NCBI GenBank assembly: GCA_019418545.1
Contig: DYBQ01000058.1
Location: forward strand, 6,527 to 14,942
Direction: 5' to 3'
Origin: Clostridiales bacterium
Lineage (GTDB): Bacteria > Bacillota > Clostridia > Oscillospirales > Acutalibacteraceae
DNA length: 8,416 nt
Made by a program: the position numbers and the translations under genes
Notes under the pieces: model-generated
Database searches by the model: none
What the model saw: the letters and a program-made list of their open reading frames with translations, nothing else
Told to the model about the DNA's origin: nothing
Shown: positions 1 through 6,495 of the stretch, piece by piece
Position numbering within the stretch: the stretch's first letter is position 1
How the letters are laid out: every line of letters begins with the position of its first letter

Positions 1-368
1 GTGATAAATTCAAATTCAGTAATGGTTTCGCCTTTGGCTTCCATTTCGTCGGCTGCGGCAGAAACCACCTGTACCTGCTGAATCAATTCTTCTTCGGGAA
101 TCATCTTCCCGTCAATTTGGAACCTCTCCCGAAATTCCAGCACATAGGGCGAAGTATACAGCCCGGTGCGATATCCGGCAGCTTTGAGCGCCCCGGCAAT
201 CAGGGTACAGGTAGTCCCTTTTCCGTTAGTGCCCGCCACATGGACGAATTTCAGCTGTTTCTGGGGGTTTCCCAGTCTTTCCAGCAGCGCAGAAATCCGC
301 TCCAACCCGGGTTTAATGCCAAAACGGAGACGGTGATTCACCTTCTCCATGGCCTGTTCATAGGTCAT
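1..368 (-). CDS. folC: Folylpolyglutamate synthase / dihydrofolate synthase, N-terminal part
   Basis: This Mur-ligase-type enzyme adds glutamate to folates (and to dihydropteroate in bifunctional forms) using ATP, in the cytoplasm. About 122 residues are present and the rest runs off the left edge. I see the ATP-binding P-loop GTNGKGTT at residues 46-53, preceded by FVHVA. It is followed by TGLYTSPYVLEFRERFQI near residues 67-84, the usual FolC stretch after the P-loop. The segment EFEF follows close to the window edge. The start is ATG at 366-368 with GGAGG at 378-382, nine bases upstream. The gene follows valS on the same strand, an order known in Bacillus and clostridia. A strong intrinsic terminator lies just before the ribosome binding site, so expression needs readthrough or a promoter I cannot see. 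The identity is secure; whether it is bifunctional is not decidable here. Confidence 0.95.
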   Translation of the reverse strand, partial: MTYEQAMEKVNHRLRFGIKPGLERISALLERLGNPQKQLKFVHVAGTNGKGTTCTLIAGALKAAGYRTGLYTSPYVLEFRERFQIDGKMIPEEELIQQVQVVSAAADEMEAKGETITEFEFI

Positions 369-387
369 CCAAACTAACCTCCATCAG

Positions 388-417
388 AAAAAAGGGCCGG
401 CTGAAACAGCCAGCCCT
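388..417 (-). terminator. Intrinsic terminator between valS and folC
   Basis: Read on the minus strand, AGGGCTGGCTG pairs with CAGCCGGCCCT around a TTT loop. This gives 11 pairs including one G-U wobble, followed directly by six T. It begins 16 bases after the valS stop codon. The U-tract ends only five bases before the folC ribosome binding site. On the plus strand the wobble becomes a C-A mismatch and no T-run follows, so it works in the minus direction only. Confidence 0.88.
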
Positions 418-433
418 CAAACAATCATTACAC

Positions 434-3130
434 TTAGGAAAGCGCCTTCATGCTCTCTTCAATCAGGCGGATACGCTCCCGCAGCTTTTCGCCGTTCTGG
501 CGTGCGCCCTCAATGATGGCGGCCGGGGCCTTGGAGATGAACTTCTCATTGTTCAGCTTGGCATCCACACCAGCCAGCTGCTTCTTGGCGTTGTCCAGCT
601 CCTTTTGCAGGCGGGCCAGCTCGGCTTTCTTGTCCACCAAATCATCCATGGGGATATAAGCCTTTGCATCGCCGGTAACAACCGTCACAGCGCCTTCCAG
701 CTCAAAAGCCTCTCCCACTTCCACCTCGCTGGCATAGGCCAGTTTCATGAGGATAGCAGTGCAGACCTGATAGGCCTCGGGGTTAGCGGTAGCCACATAC
801 AGCTTTGCCTTTTTGGAGGGAGCCACATTCATCTCTGCGCGGCGGTTACGGATACCGCGGATGAGTTCCATGATGTGTGCCAGCTCCTGCTCGGCCTTGG
901 GGAAGCTGTACTGCTCTTCATACTCCGGCCACTTGGAAATCATGATGGACTCGCCTTCGTGGGGCAGGCTCTGCCAGATTTCCTCGGTGATATAAGGCAT
1001 GAAGGGGTGCAGCAGCTGCAAAGTGCGGCTCATAACCCACACCAGCACCTGACGGGCGGCCTGTGCCTTGGCTTCGTCGTCGGACTGCATACGGATTTTG
1101 GCAATCTCGATATACCAGTCGCAGAAGCTGTCCCACAGGAAATCATAGAGCTTCTGGACAGCGATGCCCAGCTCGAATTTCTCCAGATTGTCGGTGATTT
1201 CCTTGGTCACGTCGTTCAGAGCGCTGACAATCCACTTGTCCTCCAGCTCCAGCGTTTCGGGCAGGGCGTTGGGAACGTCATGGCCGTCAATATTCATGAG
1301 GATAAAGCGGGCGGCGTTCCAAATCTTATTGGCAAAGTTCCGGCTGGCGGCTACCTTCTCGTCGGAGAAGCGCAAATCGTTTCCGGGGCTGTTGCCGGTC
1401 ACCAGGGTAAAGCGCAGAGCGTCCGCGCCATACTGCTCGATGACCTCCAGCGGGTCGATGCCGTTGCCCAGAGACTTACTCATCTTGCGGCCCTGTGCGT
1501 CGCGCACCAGACCATGGAAGAACACAGTCTTGAAGGGCGGTTCCTTCATGTTTTCAATGCCGGAGAAAATCATTCTGGCAACCCAGAAGAAGATGATATC
1601 ATAACCAGTCACCAGTGTGCTGGTGGGGTAGAAGTATTTCAGCTCTTCGGTATTATCCGGCCAGCCCAGTGTGGAGAAAGGCCACAGAGCGGAGCTGAAC
1701 CAGGTGTCGAGGGTGTCGGGGTCCTGTTCCAGATGGGTGCCGCCGCACTTGGGGCAAACGGTGGGTTCTTCCTTGGCAACAATGGTCTCGCCGCAGTCGG
1801 CGCAATACCAGGCGGGAATCCGATGGCCCCACCACAGCTGACGGGAAATACACCAGTCTTTGATGTTCTCCATCCAGTTATAGTACACCTTTTCCATACG
1901 GTCGGGGATGAATTTCACTTCGCCGTCCCGCACGCAGTCGATAGCGGGCTTGGCCAGAGGCTCCATCTTAACAAACCACTGCTTGGAAACCATGGGCTCC
2001 ACGGTGTTGTGGCAGCGGTAGCAGGTGCCCACTTCATGCTGCAAGGGCTCCACAGCCTTCAGGAAACCGCCGGCCTCCAAATCGGCAACGATGGCCTTGC
2101 GGGCTTCCATGGTGGTCATGCCGGCATATTTGCCGCAGTCCAGCACCTCAGGCTCACCGGCGGCAGCGCGTCCGCTGGCAAACAGCTCGTCAGCAGCGGC
2201 CTTGTCGGCGGCACCGGTCATATGGCCGTCATAGGTGAACACACGAACGATGGGCAAATCGTGACGCTTGCCAACCTCATAGTCGTTGGGGTCATGGGCG
2301 GGGGTAATCTTCACCACACCGGTACCCTTTTCCATATCGGCGTGCTCGTCGCAGACAATGGGGATTTCCTTATTCAGCAGGGGCAGCACCACATGGCAGC
2401 CGTGCAGGTGGGCATAGCGAGGGTCTTCGGGGTTGATAGCTACAGCGGTATCGCCCAGCATGGTCTCGGGACGGGTGGTTGCCAGTTCCAGCATTTCGCC
2501 GGTCTCCTTAACGGGATACAGCAGATGCCAGAAGTTGCCGTCCTGAGTCTTGTATTCCACTTCCGCATCGGAAATGGAGGTGTTGCAGTGGGGGCACCAG
2601 TTGACCATGCGGTTGCCGCGGTAAATCAGGCCCTTTTCATACAGGTTGACGAACACTTCCTTGACAGCGCGGGAACAACCCTCATCCAGAGTAAAGCGCT
2701 CACGCTCCCAGTCGCAGGAGGAGCCCAGCTTTTTCAGCTGTTCCACAATGCGGCCGCCGTACTGGCGTTTCCACTCCCAGGCGCGCTCCAAAAATCCGTC
2801 ACGGCCCAAGTCTTCTTTGGTAATGCCCTCTTTGCGCATGGCTTCCACGATTTTGGCTTCGGTAGCAATGGAAGCATGGTCGGTGCCGGGCAGCCACAGA
2901 GCGGAGTAGCCCTGCATCCGGCGCCAGCGGATGAGGATGTCCTGCAAGGTCTCATCCAGTGCGTGACCCATGTGCAGCTGGCCGGTAATGTTCGGCGGGG
3001 GGATTACGATGGTATAGGGTTTCTTTTTGGGGTCGGGCTCAGCGTGGAAATAGTTGCCCTTCATCCAGAAGTCATAGGTTCTGTTTTCCACTTCCTGAGG
3101 CTCATAGGCTTTCGCCAGTTCCTTGCTCAT
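434..3130 (-). CDS. valS: Valyl-tRNA synthetase
   Basis: This class Ia aminoacyl-tRNA synthetase charges tRNA-Val with valine in the cytoplasm. The protein has 898 residues, normal for the family. The HIGH motif is HMGH at 53-56, after PPNITGQL. The CP1 editing domain carries TTRPETMLG (218-226) and GTGVVKITPAHDPNDYEVG (269-287), both typical of ValRS. Cys pairs at 179/182, 370/373, 443/446 and 459/462 look like zinc-ribbon ligands. DTWFSS is at 475-480 and KMSKS at 549-553. The C-terminal ~70 residues are the Lys/Glu-rich coiled-coil arm that contacts tRNA. I chose ATG at 3130 because GGAAGGAA lies four bases upstream; an ATG ten codons earlier has no comparable site. It lies 101 bases after the upstream membrane-protein gene and ends at an intrinsic terminator. 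There is no room for a T-box in that gap. Control may come from the T-box at 5492-5771 through the whole run of genes. Confidence 0.98.
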   Translation of the reverse strand: MSKELAKAYEPQEVENRTYDFWMKGNYFHAEPDPKKKPYTIVIPPPNITGQLHMGHALDETLQDILIRWRRMQGYSALWLPGTDHASIATEAKIVEAMRKEGITKEDLGRDGFLERAWEWKRQYGGRIVEQLKKLGSSCDWERERFTLDEGCSRAVKEVFVNLYEKGLIYRGNRMVNWCPHCNTSISDAEVEYKTQDGNFWHLLYPVKETGEMLELATTRPETMLGDTAVAINPEDPRYAHLHGCHVVLPLLNKEIPIVCDEHADMEKGTGVVKITPAHDPNDYEVGKRHDLPIVRVFTYDGHMTGAADKAAADELFASGRAAAGEPEVLDCGKYAGMTTMEARKAIVADLEAGGFLKAVEPLQHEVGTCYRCHNTVEPMVSKQWFVKMEPLAKPAIDCVRDGEVKFIPDRMEKVYYNWMENIKDWCISRQLWWGHRIPAWYCADCGETIVAKEEPTVCPKCGGTHLEQDPDTLDTWFSSALWPFSTLGWPDNTEELKYFYPTSTLVTGYDIIFFWVARMIFSGIENMKEPPFKTVFFHGLVRDAQGRKMSKSLGNGIDPLEVIEQYGADALRFTLVTGNSPGNDLRFSDEKVAASRNFANKIWNAARFILMNIDGHDVPNALPETLELEDKWIVSALNDVTKEITDNLEKFELGIAVQKLYDFLWDSFCDWYIEIAKIRMQSDDEAKAQAARQVLVWVMSRTLQLLHPFMPYITEEIWQSLPHEGESIMISKWPEYEEQYSFPKAEQELAHIMELIRGIRNRRAEMNVAPSKKAKLYVATANPEAYQVCTAILMKLAYASEVEVGEAFELEGAVTVVTGDAKAYIPMDDLVDKKAELARLQKELDNAKKQLAGVDAKLNNEKFISKAPAAIIEGARQNGEKLRERIRLIEESMKALS

Positions 3131-3179
3131 GGAGTTCCTTCCTTTCAATGATAAAATCATGGTATTACAAATTTATAAG

Positions 3180-3196
3180 AACCGGAAAATCCGGTT
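3180..3196 (-). other. Short perfect hairpin in the leader of valS
   Basis: AACCGGA and TCCGGTT form a perfect seven-pair stem with a three-base loop. On the minus strand it is followed by CTTATAAATTTG and not by a T-run, so it is a poor terminator. It sits in the 101-base gap between the upstream membrane-protein gene and valS. It could be a processing or weak pausing site. A TGTAATAC stretch just downstream resembles a weak -10 box, but no convincing -35 goes with it. Confidence 0.4.
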
Positions 3197-3231
3197 ACAG
3201 GCTTATTGAATTGCTTCGCATCAATCAGAAT

Positions 3232-3711
3232 TTATTGCGAAACCTTTCTTCCGCGCACATAACAATAAATCGCACTAATTACGTCGGCGCAGAAGAAAAA
3301 ATGCAGGATGATATTGACGGCAGTTTCTGCCAGCGAAAATTTCCCTTTTCGATAATTCTGCCAGATGCCGCTGATTCCATACATGCTGGAAGGCAGCAGC
3401 AGGGAATAATCAAACAGCACCAAAAATGGAAGCAGGGGAATGACCATAATATTGAGCAGCAGGGCTATCAAAAACACCCCTGCAAATACAGGAATGTTGC
3501 ACAGCTTTAGTACCATATTCCAAAACAAAAGCTGTCTTGGGGTGCTTCCCAAACGGGGCAGGAAAAATGCATACACTATATTGGGCAGGCAAATCACCAA
3601 CCACAGAATGGGCCAGAGAAGAAACACGTATTTCGTCAGCCCAAAGTTCAAAAAGGCAGCGATAAACACATACGGGACAAGCAACAAAAGAATGGTTAGA
3701 AGCTTTTTCAT
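3232..3711 (-). CDS. Hypothetical multi-pass membrane protein
   Basis: I do not recognise this 159-residue protein. It is very hydrophobic, with about five predicted membrane segments near residues 3-24, 27-50, 68-88, 86-108 and 126-150. Short basic stretches lie between them (for example around 119-124) and at the C-terminus (RGRK). There are no obvious catalytic motifs. The start is ATG at 3709-3711 with AAAGGA nine bases upstream. It follows the Sm-like protein gene by 42 bases and precedes valS by 101 bases on the same strand, so co-transcription is likely. It looks like a typical small integral membrane protein of Clostridia. Any transport or signalling role would be a guess. Confidence 0.75.
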   Translation of the reverse strand: MKKLLTILLLLVPYVFIAAFLNFGLTKYVFLLWPILWLVICLPNIVYAFFLPRLGSTPRQLLFWNMVLKLCNIPVFAGVFLIALLLNIMVIPLLPFLVLFDYSLLLPSSMYGISGIWQNYRKGKFSLAETAVNIILHFFFCADVISAIYCYVRGRKVSQ

Positions 3712-3753
3712 ACTGCATTTTCCTTTACAATATTTGAATCTTCAATGTAAAAA

Positions 3754-4089
3754 TCAATCCAGAATCAATGATTTTTCTTTTCCTTTTTTGTTTCGTGGAT
3801 ATTCCCGGATACGGACAATAAAGTCCAGATTAACGGCTTCCACCGCGGAATTGCCCTCAACAAGCACGCCTCTGTCGGAAACCTGTCTCAGAATTCCCAC
3901 GATTTGAGAATGGTCAAAGGTATAGATGATACATTTTTTGTCGATAAATTTTTTTGCCAGTTCCAGCATCTGTGTTCTCCCCTTTTTTTGGCTCATGATT
4001 TGGTGAGCCATCAATTTCTGGTCGCGCCGCTGAAAAATCAAATACAGAATCAGCGGAAGACAAATAATCAGATAGATTGTAGTGTCCAT
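3754..4089 (-). CDS. Small membrane-anchored protein with a probable Sm-like barrel
   Basis: This protein has 111 residues. Residues 3-19 form one hydrophobic helix, followed by a charged linker (QRRDQ to QKKGR, about 20-38). Residues 45-97 read as alternating short strands: FIDKKCIIYTFD, IVGILRQVSD, GVLVEGN, AVEAVNLDFIVRIREYP. The pattern of strand, turn, a Gly-led second strand and a V-N-LD-I-I ending resembles Sm/LSm-like small barrels, as in clostridial DUF families of this size. The fold is my inference and no nucleic-acid binding residue is proven. The C-terminus is basic (RNKKGKEK). The start is ATG at 4087-4089 with GAGGAG nine bases upstream, overlapping the stop of the DUF1275 gene. 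The gap to that stop is 13 bases, indicating translational or at least operonic linkage. Confidence 0.7.
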   Translation of the reverse strand: MDTTIYLIICLPLILYLIFQRRDQKLMAHQIMSQKKGRTQMLELAKKFIDKKCIIYTFDHSQIVGILRQVSDRGVLVEGNSAVEAVNLDFIVRIREYPRNKKGKEKSLILD

Positions 4090-4102
4090 CAGTGTTCTCT
4101 CC

Positions 4103-4837
4103 TCAATGCCCCGAAGGTTTGCGCTCTGTCATATCCTTTTCCGTGGTCAAATCGGCGTGAAGCAGCGTGCCGAAAATCACCGCCAGCGGAATCATGGTAA
4201 ACCAGAGCGCCTTCCCCAAAAACAGATTACAGAGCACTGTGCCTACCACCGCTCCCAGCACGAAAAACAGCAGCATTTCAAAGTGCTTGCGCAGCTTTTC
4301 CCGATGGGCGGTGTTGCCGGTTTGAAAATATTTAACTTCCTTTGCCAGCCCAATTCCAATCTGTCGGATGTGGTTGGTGGCAAAGGTGGTGGCCATGGGG
4401 GTTCCCTGAGACTGACGGAAAGTGTTGTACTGCATGGAGGCAATAAAGTTAATGGCCACCTGGGAAATCTGTACCGGCGCAGATTCCGGTACAAAGCCCA
4501 GCATCAGCACCACCAGCATTTCAATAGCAATCAGCAGGGTGTCCCAACGCAAGGGAAAATGGCGCTTAACCGGCCCTGGCACCAGCTCCGAAATGAAGGA
4601 ACCCAGCAGATAGGCGGAAATGGGGATGACATAATAAAGAGCTTCCCCCCATTTTCCACCGCCCAGAGCCATACCCATAAGCACTACGTTGCCGGTTTGG
4701 GCGTTGCAGAACACATCGCCTCGCAACAGATAGGTGTACGCTCCAAAAAATCCGGCCACGGTAATTAGGATATGATAAATCCAGTCCCGCTCGCACATGA
4801 GATAATACCGGTCGGTTTCTGCTGCTTTTTCTGCCAC
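4103..4837 (-). CDS. DUF1275 / YoaK family membrane protein
   Basis: This protein of 244 residues belongs to the YoaK (DUF1275) family of six-helix membrane proteins of unknown function. The family signature is visible: GAYTYLLRGDVF followed by CNAQTGN (residues 32-50), then MQYNTFR (135-141) and MATTFATN (148-155). Hydrophobic segments lie near 20-40, 48-56, 65-82, 98-116, 188-206 and 209-227. I chose GTG at 4835-4837 because AAAGGA lies eight bases upstream. A TTG overlapping the previous stop codon would add 17 residues but has no ribosome binding site. It lies 47 bases after the PH-like gene and 13 bases before the Sm-like gene, so it is inside the operon. Substrate and role are unknown for the family. 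The family call is firm. Confidence 0.9.
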   Translation of the reverse strand: MAEKAAETDRYYLMCERDWIYHILITVAGFFGAYTYLLRGDVFCNAQTGNVVLMGMALGGGKWGEALYYVIPISAYLLGSFISELVPGPVKRHFPLRWDTLLIAIEMLVVLMLGFVPESAPVQISQVAINFIASMQYNTFRQSQGTPMATTFATNHIRQIGIGLAKEVKYFQTGNTAHREKLRKHFEMLLFFVLGAVVGTVLCNLFLGKALWFTMIPLAVIFGTLLHADLTTEKDMTERKPSGH

Positions 4838-4884
4838 TGTGCTCGTCCTTTCCAAATCAAATTCAAAATTGCAGAGAGCCGCTG

Positions 4885-5430
4885 TCAAAAATCAGCCGGT
4901 TGTCTCTGTTCCTGTTCCATATTGCGGATGGCGTTTAGCACCTCTTCCGAATCGGAGATATTGTCAAATGTAAAAAACGCATGGGGCATCTCATACCCTG
5001 CAATCTGAGAACTTTGTCCAAACACCATGGTAGCACAACCGTTTTTATGGGTCTTGACGGTAATCAGCTGATACTGTTTCCCGTCATGCCATTCGATTTT
5101 GTTTTTCTGCTTGATGATAAACTTTTTGCTTGTTACAACATAGAAAGTTTTCTTCCGCAGATGTGCCGCATAAAGGAACCTTCCTACCAGCAGATACAGG
5201 CCGACAAGAATAAATGGGAGTCCCCACACCATAGCAAAAATGGAGGAATTTTGGGTGACAACCGTTACCTCCCAAAACAGCGCAAACGCCAGCCAAATCA
5301 GAGAAAAAGGAATCACAACAATATCTCTTGCTGTAAACAGTCCACCCTTTCCCGGTTTGCCTTTCCAAAGAACATACTCCCCACTTTCCAGATAACTCCT
5401 GCAAAAATCAAACTCATCCATATAGTCCAT
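4885..5430 (-). CDS. PH-like domain membrane protein
   Basis: This protein has 181 residues. The N-terminus carries GEYVLWKGKPGKGGLFTARDI (residues 17-37), typical of bacterial PH-like (bPH) proteins just before paired helices. Two membrane helices follow, about 36-54 and 65-83. The rest, from YVVTSKKFIIK (97-107) through KQYQLITVKT to the Phe-rich stretch near 147-155, looks like the beta-sandwich of a bPH domain, with a Glu/Gln-rich C-terminal tail. Function is unknown for such proteins. The start is ATG at 5428-5430 with GGAGG eight bases upstream. It is the first gene after the complete T-box leader, 62 bases past the terminator U-tract, so it should be controlled by that leader. It ends 47 bases before the DUF1275 start. 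Confidence 0.8.
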   Translation of the reverse strand: MDYMDEFDFCRSYLESGEYVLWKGKPGKGGLFTARDIVVIPFSLIWLAFALFWEVTVVTQNSSIFAMVWGLPFILVGLYLLVGRFLYAAHLRKKTFYVVTSKKFIIKQKNKIEWHDGKQYQLITVKTHKNGCATMVFGQSSQIAGYEMPHAFFTFDNISDSEEVLNAIRNMEQEQRQPADF

Positions 5431-5490
5431 TGTTCAGGCCTCCGCTGCAATAAAATTTTGTACACCATTAATCCAAGCTATTTCCGAAAA

Positions 5491-5619
5491 CAAAAACCCC
5501 GGATACAGAAAGTGTTCTGTATCCGGGGCGAATTCTCATTCACGGTACCACCCGGTTTTGGCGGAAAACTCCGCCCTCAGCCTCTTTGATAAGGTTTGTG
5601 CCATAACGGGGCCTGCCGT
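5491..5619 (-). repeat. T-box 3' half, direct repeat copy 1
   Basis: This 129-base stretch runs from ACGGCAGG to the terminator U-tract and matches 6361-6489 over the same length, mostly base for base. Differences cluster in the Stem III loop, between the T-box and the terminator, and in the terminator loop, where base changes do not break the structure. It is the 3' part of the complete leader. Confidence 0.85.
5492..5528 (-). terminator. T-box terminator hairpin (complete leader)
   Basis: On the minus strand CCCCGGATACAGAA pairs with TTCTGTATCCGGGG, an almost perfect 14-pair hairpin with loop at 5511-5514. Five T follow, then GTTTT. Its 5' bases CCCCGG can pair instead with CCGGG of the T-box sequence at 5551-5555. 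That exclusive choice is expected of a T-box switch. Confidence 0.95.
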
Positions 5620-5771
5620 CCGGCCATACTGCCCAAAAGGGGTTCCGACACGGAAACTCCGGGATGACTGATACACAGCGGAAACTCATCGGCTCACACC
5701 TGCCGCCGACTCTCTGAAAAGCTCTGCCCGCTGTCTTTTTTCCCATCAGCGTTTTTATTTCGATTCAACTG
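5492..5771 (-). promoter_or_regulatory. T-box riboswitch leader, specifier probably GUC (Val)
   Basis: The leader senses uncharged tRNA and decides between terminator and antiterminator. The conserved T-box CCGGGTGGTACCGTGAA is at 5539-5555. Stem I holds AGAGAG (5710-5715) and a GGTG-containing distal loop closed by TCGGC/GCCGA. An ACAGCGG/CCGCTGT helix pairs 5728-5734 with 5675-5681. A lower GGGA/TCCC helix pairs 5741-5744 with 5661-5664. Between these helices the 3' side is a 10-base internal loop where the specifier should sit. The best triplet is GUC followed by A at 5666-5668, reading Val, which agrees with valS downstream. The GAA-like signature usually seen before the specifier is absent, so this is tentative. 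Stem III is the GGCGGA/TCCGCC hairpin just before the T-box. A spurious 68-codon ORF crosses this leader and should be ignored. Confidence 0.9.
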
Positions 5772-5777
5772 CTTTTT

Positions 5778-5806
5778 AGTATACCCATGCCGCCGTTTTT
5801 TGTCAA
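5778..5806 (-). promoter_or_regulatory. Sigma-A promoter of the T-box operon
   Basis: The -35 TTGACA lies at 5801-5806 and the -10 TATACT at 5778-5783, with exactly 17 bases between them. Transcription should start near 5771, just before Stem I of the T-box. This is the only near-consensus promoter I found for the run of genes from 5430 down to folC. Confidence 0.9.
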
Positions 5807-5841
5807 GAGAACAGGGGATTTTCTTCATACTGGGGCCAAAG

Positions 5842-5867
5842 ACCGGCCTGGAACAAGTCCGGCCGGT
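5842..5867 (-). terminator. GC-rich hairpin after the small ORF, possible terminator
   Basis: On the minus strand ACCGGCC pairs with GGCCGGT, and inside these GGA pairs with TCC past one bulged A, leaving a CTTGT loop. The stem is strong but only CTTT follows, so termination may be weak. It starts 11 bases after the stop of the 44-codon ORF and lies 35 bases upstream of the -35 box of the T-box promoter, a plausible place to end the cassette transcript. It could also be read as a structured part of a gene remnant. Confidence 0.4.
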
Positions 5868-5878
5868 TCATAGGGAAT

Positions 5879-6013
5879 TCATGTACATTGCAGCTTGTCC
5901 AAATGCCCTTCTTTTGACAAACATTTAAAGTTGGGAAGATAACCTATGTTCATCCACTCTTGCAGCAACCGATAATTTATTCCTTCAAAAATCGGAATCA
6001 AAAGCTTTCTCAT
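5879..6013 (-). CDS. Small hypothetical ORF, 44 residues
   Basis: I do not recognise this one. It begins at ATG 6011-6013 with GAGG about eight to nine bases upstream and ends at TGA 5879-5881. The protein begins MRKLLIPIFEGINYRLLQEW and ends in KLQCT. It has a basic N-terminus, a mixed amphipathic middle and two Cys, with no clear membrane helix or signal peptide. It follows the DUF3795 gene by 33 bases on the same strand and shares its AT-rich composition. That fits a two-gene cassette. It could be a real microprotein, or the truncated start of a longer lost gene, since the next reading frame stays open for another 41 codons past a frame change. Confidence 0.4.
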   Translation of the reverse strand: MRKLLIPIFEGINYRLLQEWMNIGYLPNFKCLSKEGHLDKLQCT

Positions 6014-6046
6014 AAGATAATCCTCATATAATTATGTATATTTTAA

Positions 6047-6340
6047 TTAACGCAGTTTTTCGTAAATATAGTTTCCTACAGCCCAGTTTTGTAAATTATG
6101 CAGCCGGGCTCCCTTGTCACCGTGCTCGGAATCGTTAAACAAATCGAGCAGCTTTTCACAGGGCATATCGGGACACAGGCCGCAATGTTCATACCCTTTG
6201 CTGATACAACAAAGGGCCTTGTCGCATTCGCCATAAAACATATTACCTTTTTGCCCTTTACAGCCCAAACAGTTGATTTTATCTTTCCATACGCATATAC
6301 CACAGTACGTACCACACCTTGCAATCATTTCATTGTCCAT
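6047..6340 (-). CDS. DUF3795 family Cys-rich protein
   Basis: This is a 97-residue protein with eleven Cys: 9, 13, 16, 24, 27, 39, 44, 45, 53, 56 and 61. The pattern CGTYCGIC, CLGC, C-x8-C-x-x-x-K, CGLCPDMPCEKL is that of the DUF3795 family, thought to bind zinc or an iron-sulfur cluster. Its role is unknown. The C-terminal third is helical and polar (LLDLFNDSEHGD, LHNLQNWAVGNYIYEKL). ATG at 6338-6340 is the start because AGGAGG stands six bases upstream; a TTG six codons earlier would place that site inside the gene. It sits right behind a truncated T-box whose terminator ends 21 bases before the start, so transcription may depend on readthrough. Composition looks more AT-rich than valS or the NDT gene, a possible sign of acquisition. 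Confidence 0.88.
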   Translation of the reverse strand: MDNEMIARCGTYCGICVWKDKINCLGCKGQKGNMFYGECDKALCCISKGYEHCGLCPDMPCEKLLDLFNDSEHGDKGARLHNLQNWAVGNYIYEKLR

Positions 6341-6360
6341 AATGAACCTCCTTTGCAATA

Positions 6361-6489
6361 CAAAAAGCCCCGGATACAGAACCCCCTCTGTATCCGGGGC
6401 GAATCTTCTTCACGGTACCACCCGGTTTCAGCGGGAACTTCCGCCTTCAGCCTCTTTCATAAGGCTTGTGCCATAACGGGGCCTGCCGT
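6361..6489 (-). promoter_or_regulatory. Truncated T-box leader lacking Stem I (direct repeat copy 2)
   Basis: The T-box sequence CCGGGTGGTACCGTGAA is intact at 6409-6425, and both antiterminator and terminator pairings are possible. Upstream there is only a short Stem III-like hairpin and 45 bases matching the complete leader. Stem I, the specifier loop and Stem II are gone. The sequence runs from a TTGACA box straight into ACGGCAGG. Without Stem I it cannot read an anticodon by the known T-box mechanism. It probably works as a plain terminator for the upstream gene or a fixed attenuator before the DUF3795 gene. Confidence 0.88.
6362..6399 (-). terminator. Terminator hairpin of the truncated T-box
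   Basis: On the minus strand CCCCGGATACAGA pairs with TCTGTATCCGGGG, 13 pairs around a GGGGGT loop. It is followed by C and five T. It should end transcripts of the NDT-TPR gene and limit entry into the DUF3795 gene. Confidence 0.93.
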
Positions 6490-6495
6490 TTTTTT

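Noticed and set aside
605..3151. 848-codon open frame on the plus strand
   Set aside because: It is antisense to valS, which has every expected motif. The frame is open only because of the GC-biased third positions of valS, and its product has no recognisable domain.
3131..3231. Separate T-box or promoter for valS
   Set aside because: The gap is only 101 bases and holds no T-box sequence or Stem I. The -10-like TGTAATAC lacks a convincing -35.
4838..4888. Earlier TTG start for the DUF1275 gene, overlapping the PH-like gene stop
   Set aside because: No ribosome binding site precedes it, whereas GTG at 4837 has AAAGGA eight bases upstream and the family motifs start well after it.
5540..5746. 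68-codon ORF on the minus strand
   Set aside because: It lies entirely in the T-box leader and covers Stem I to the T-box sequence. The RNA structure explains this DNA.
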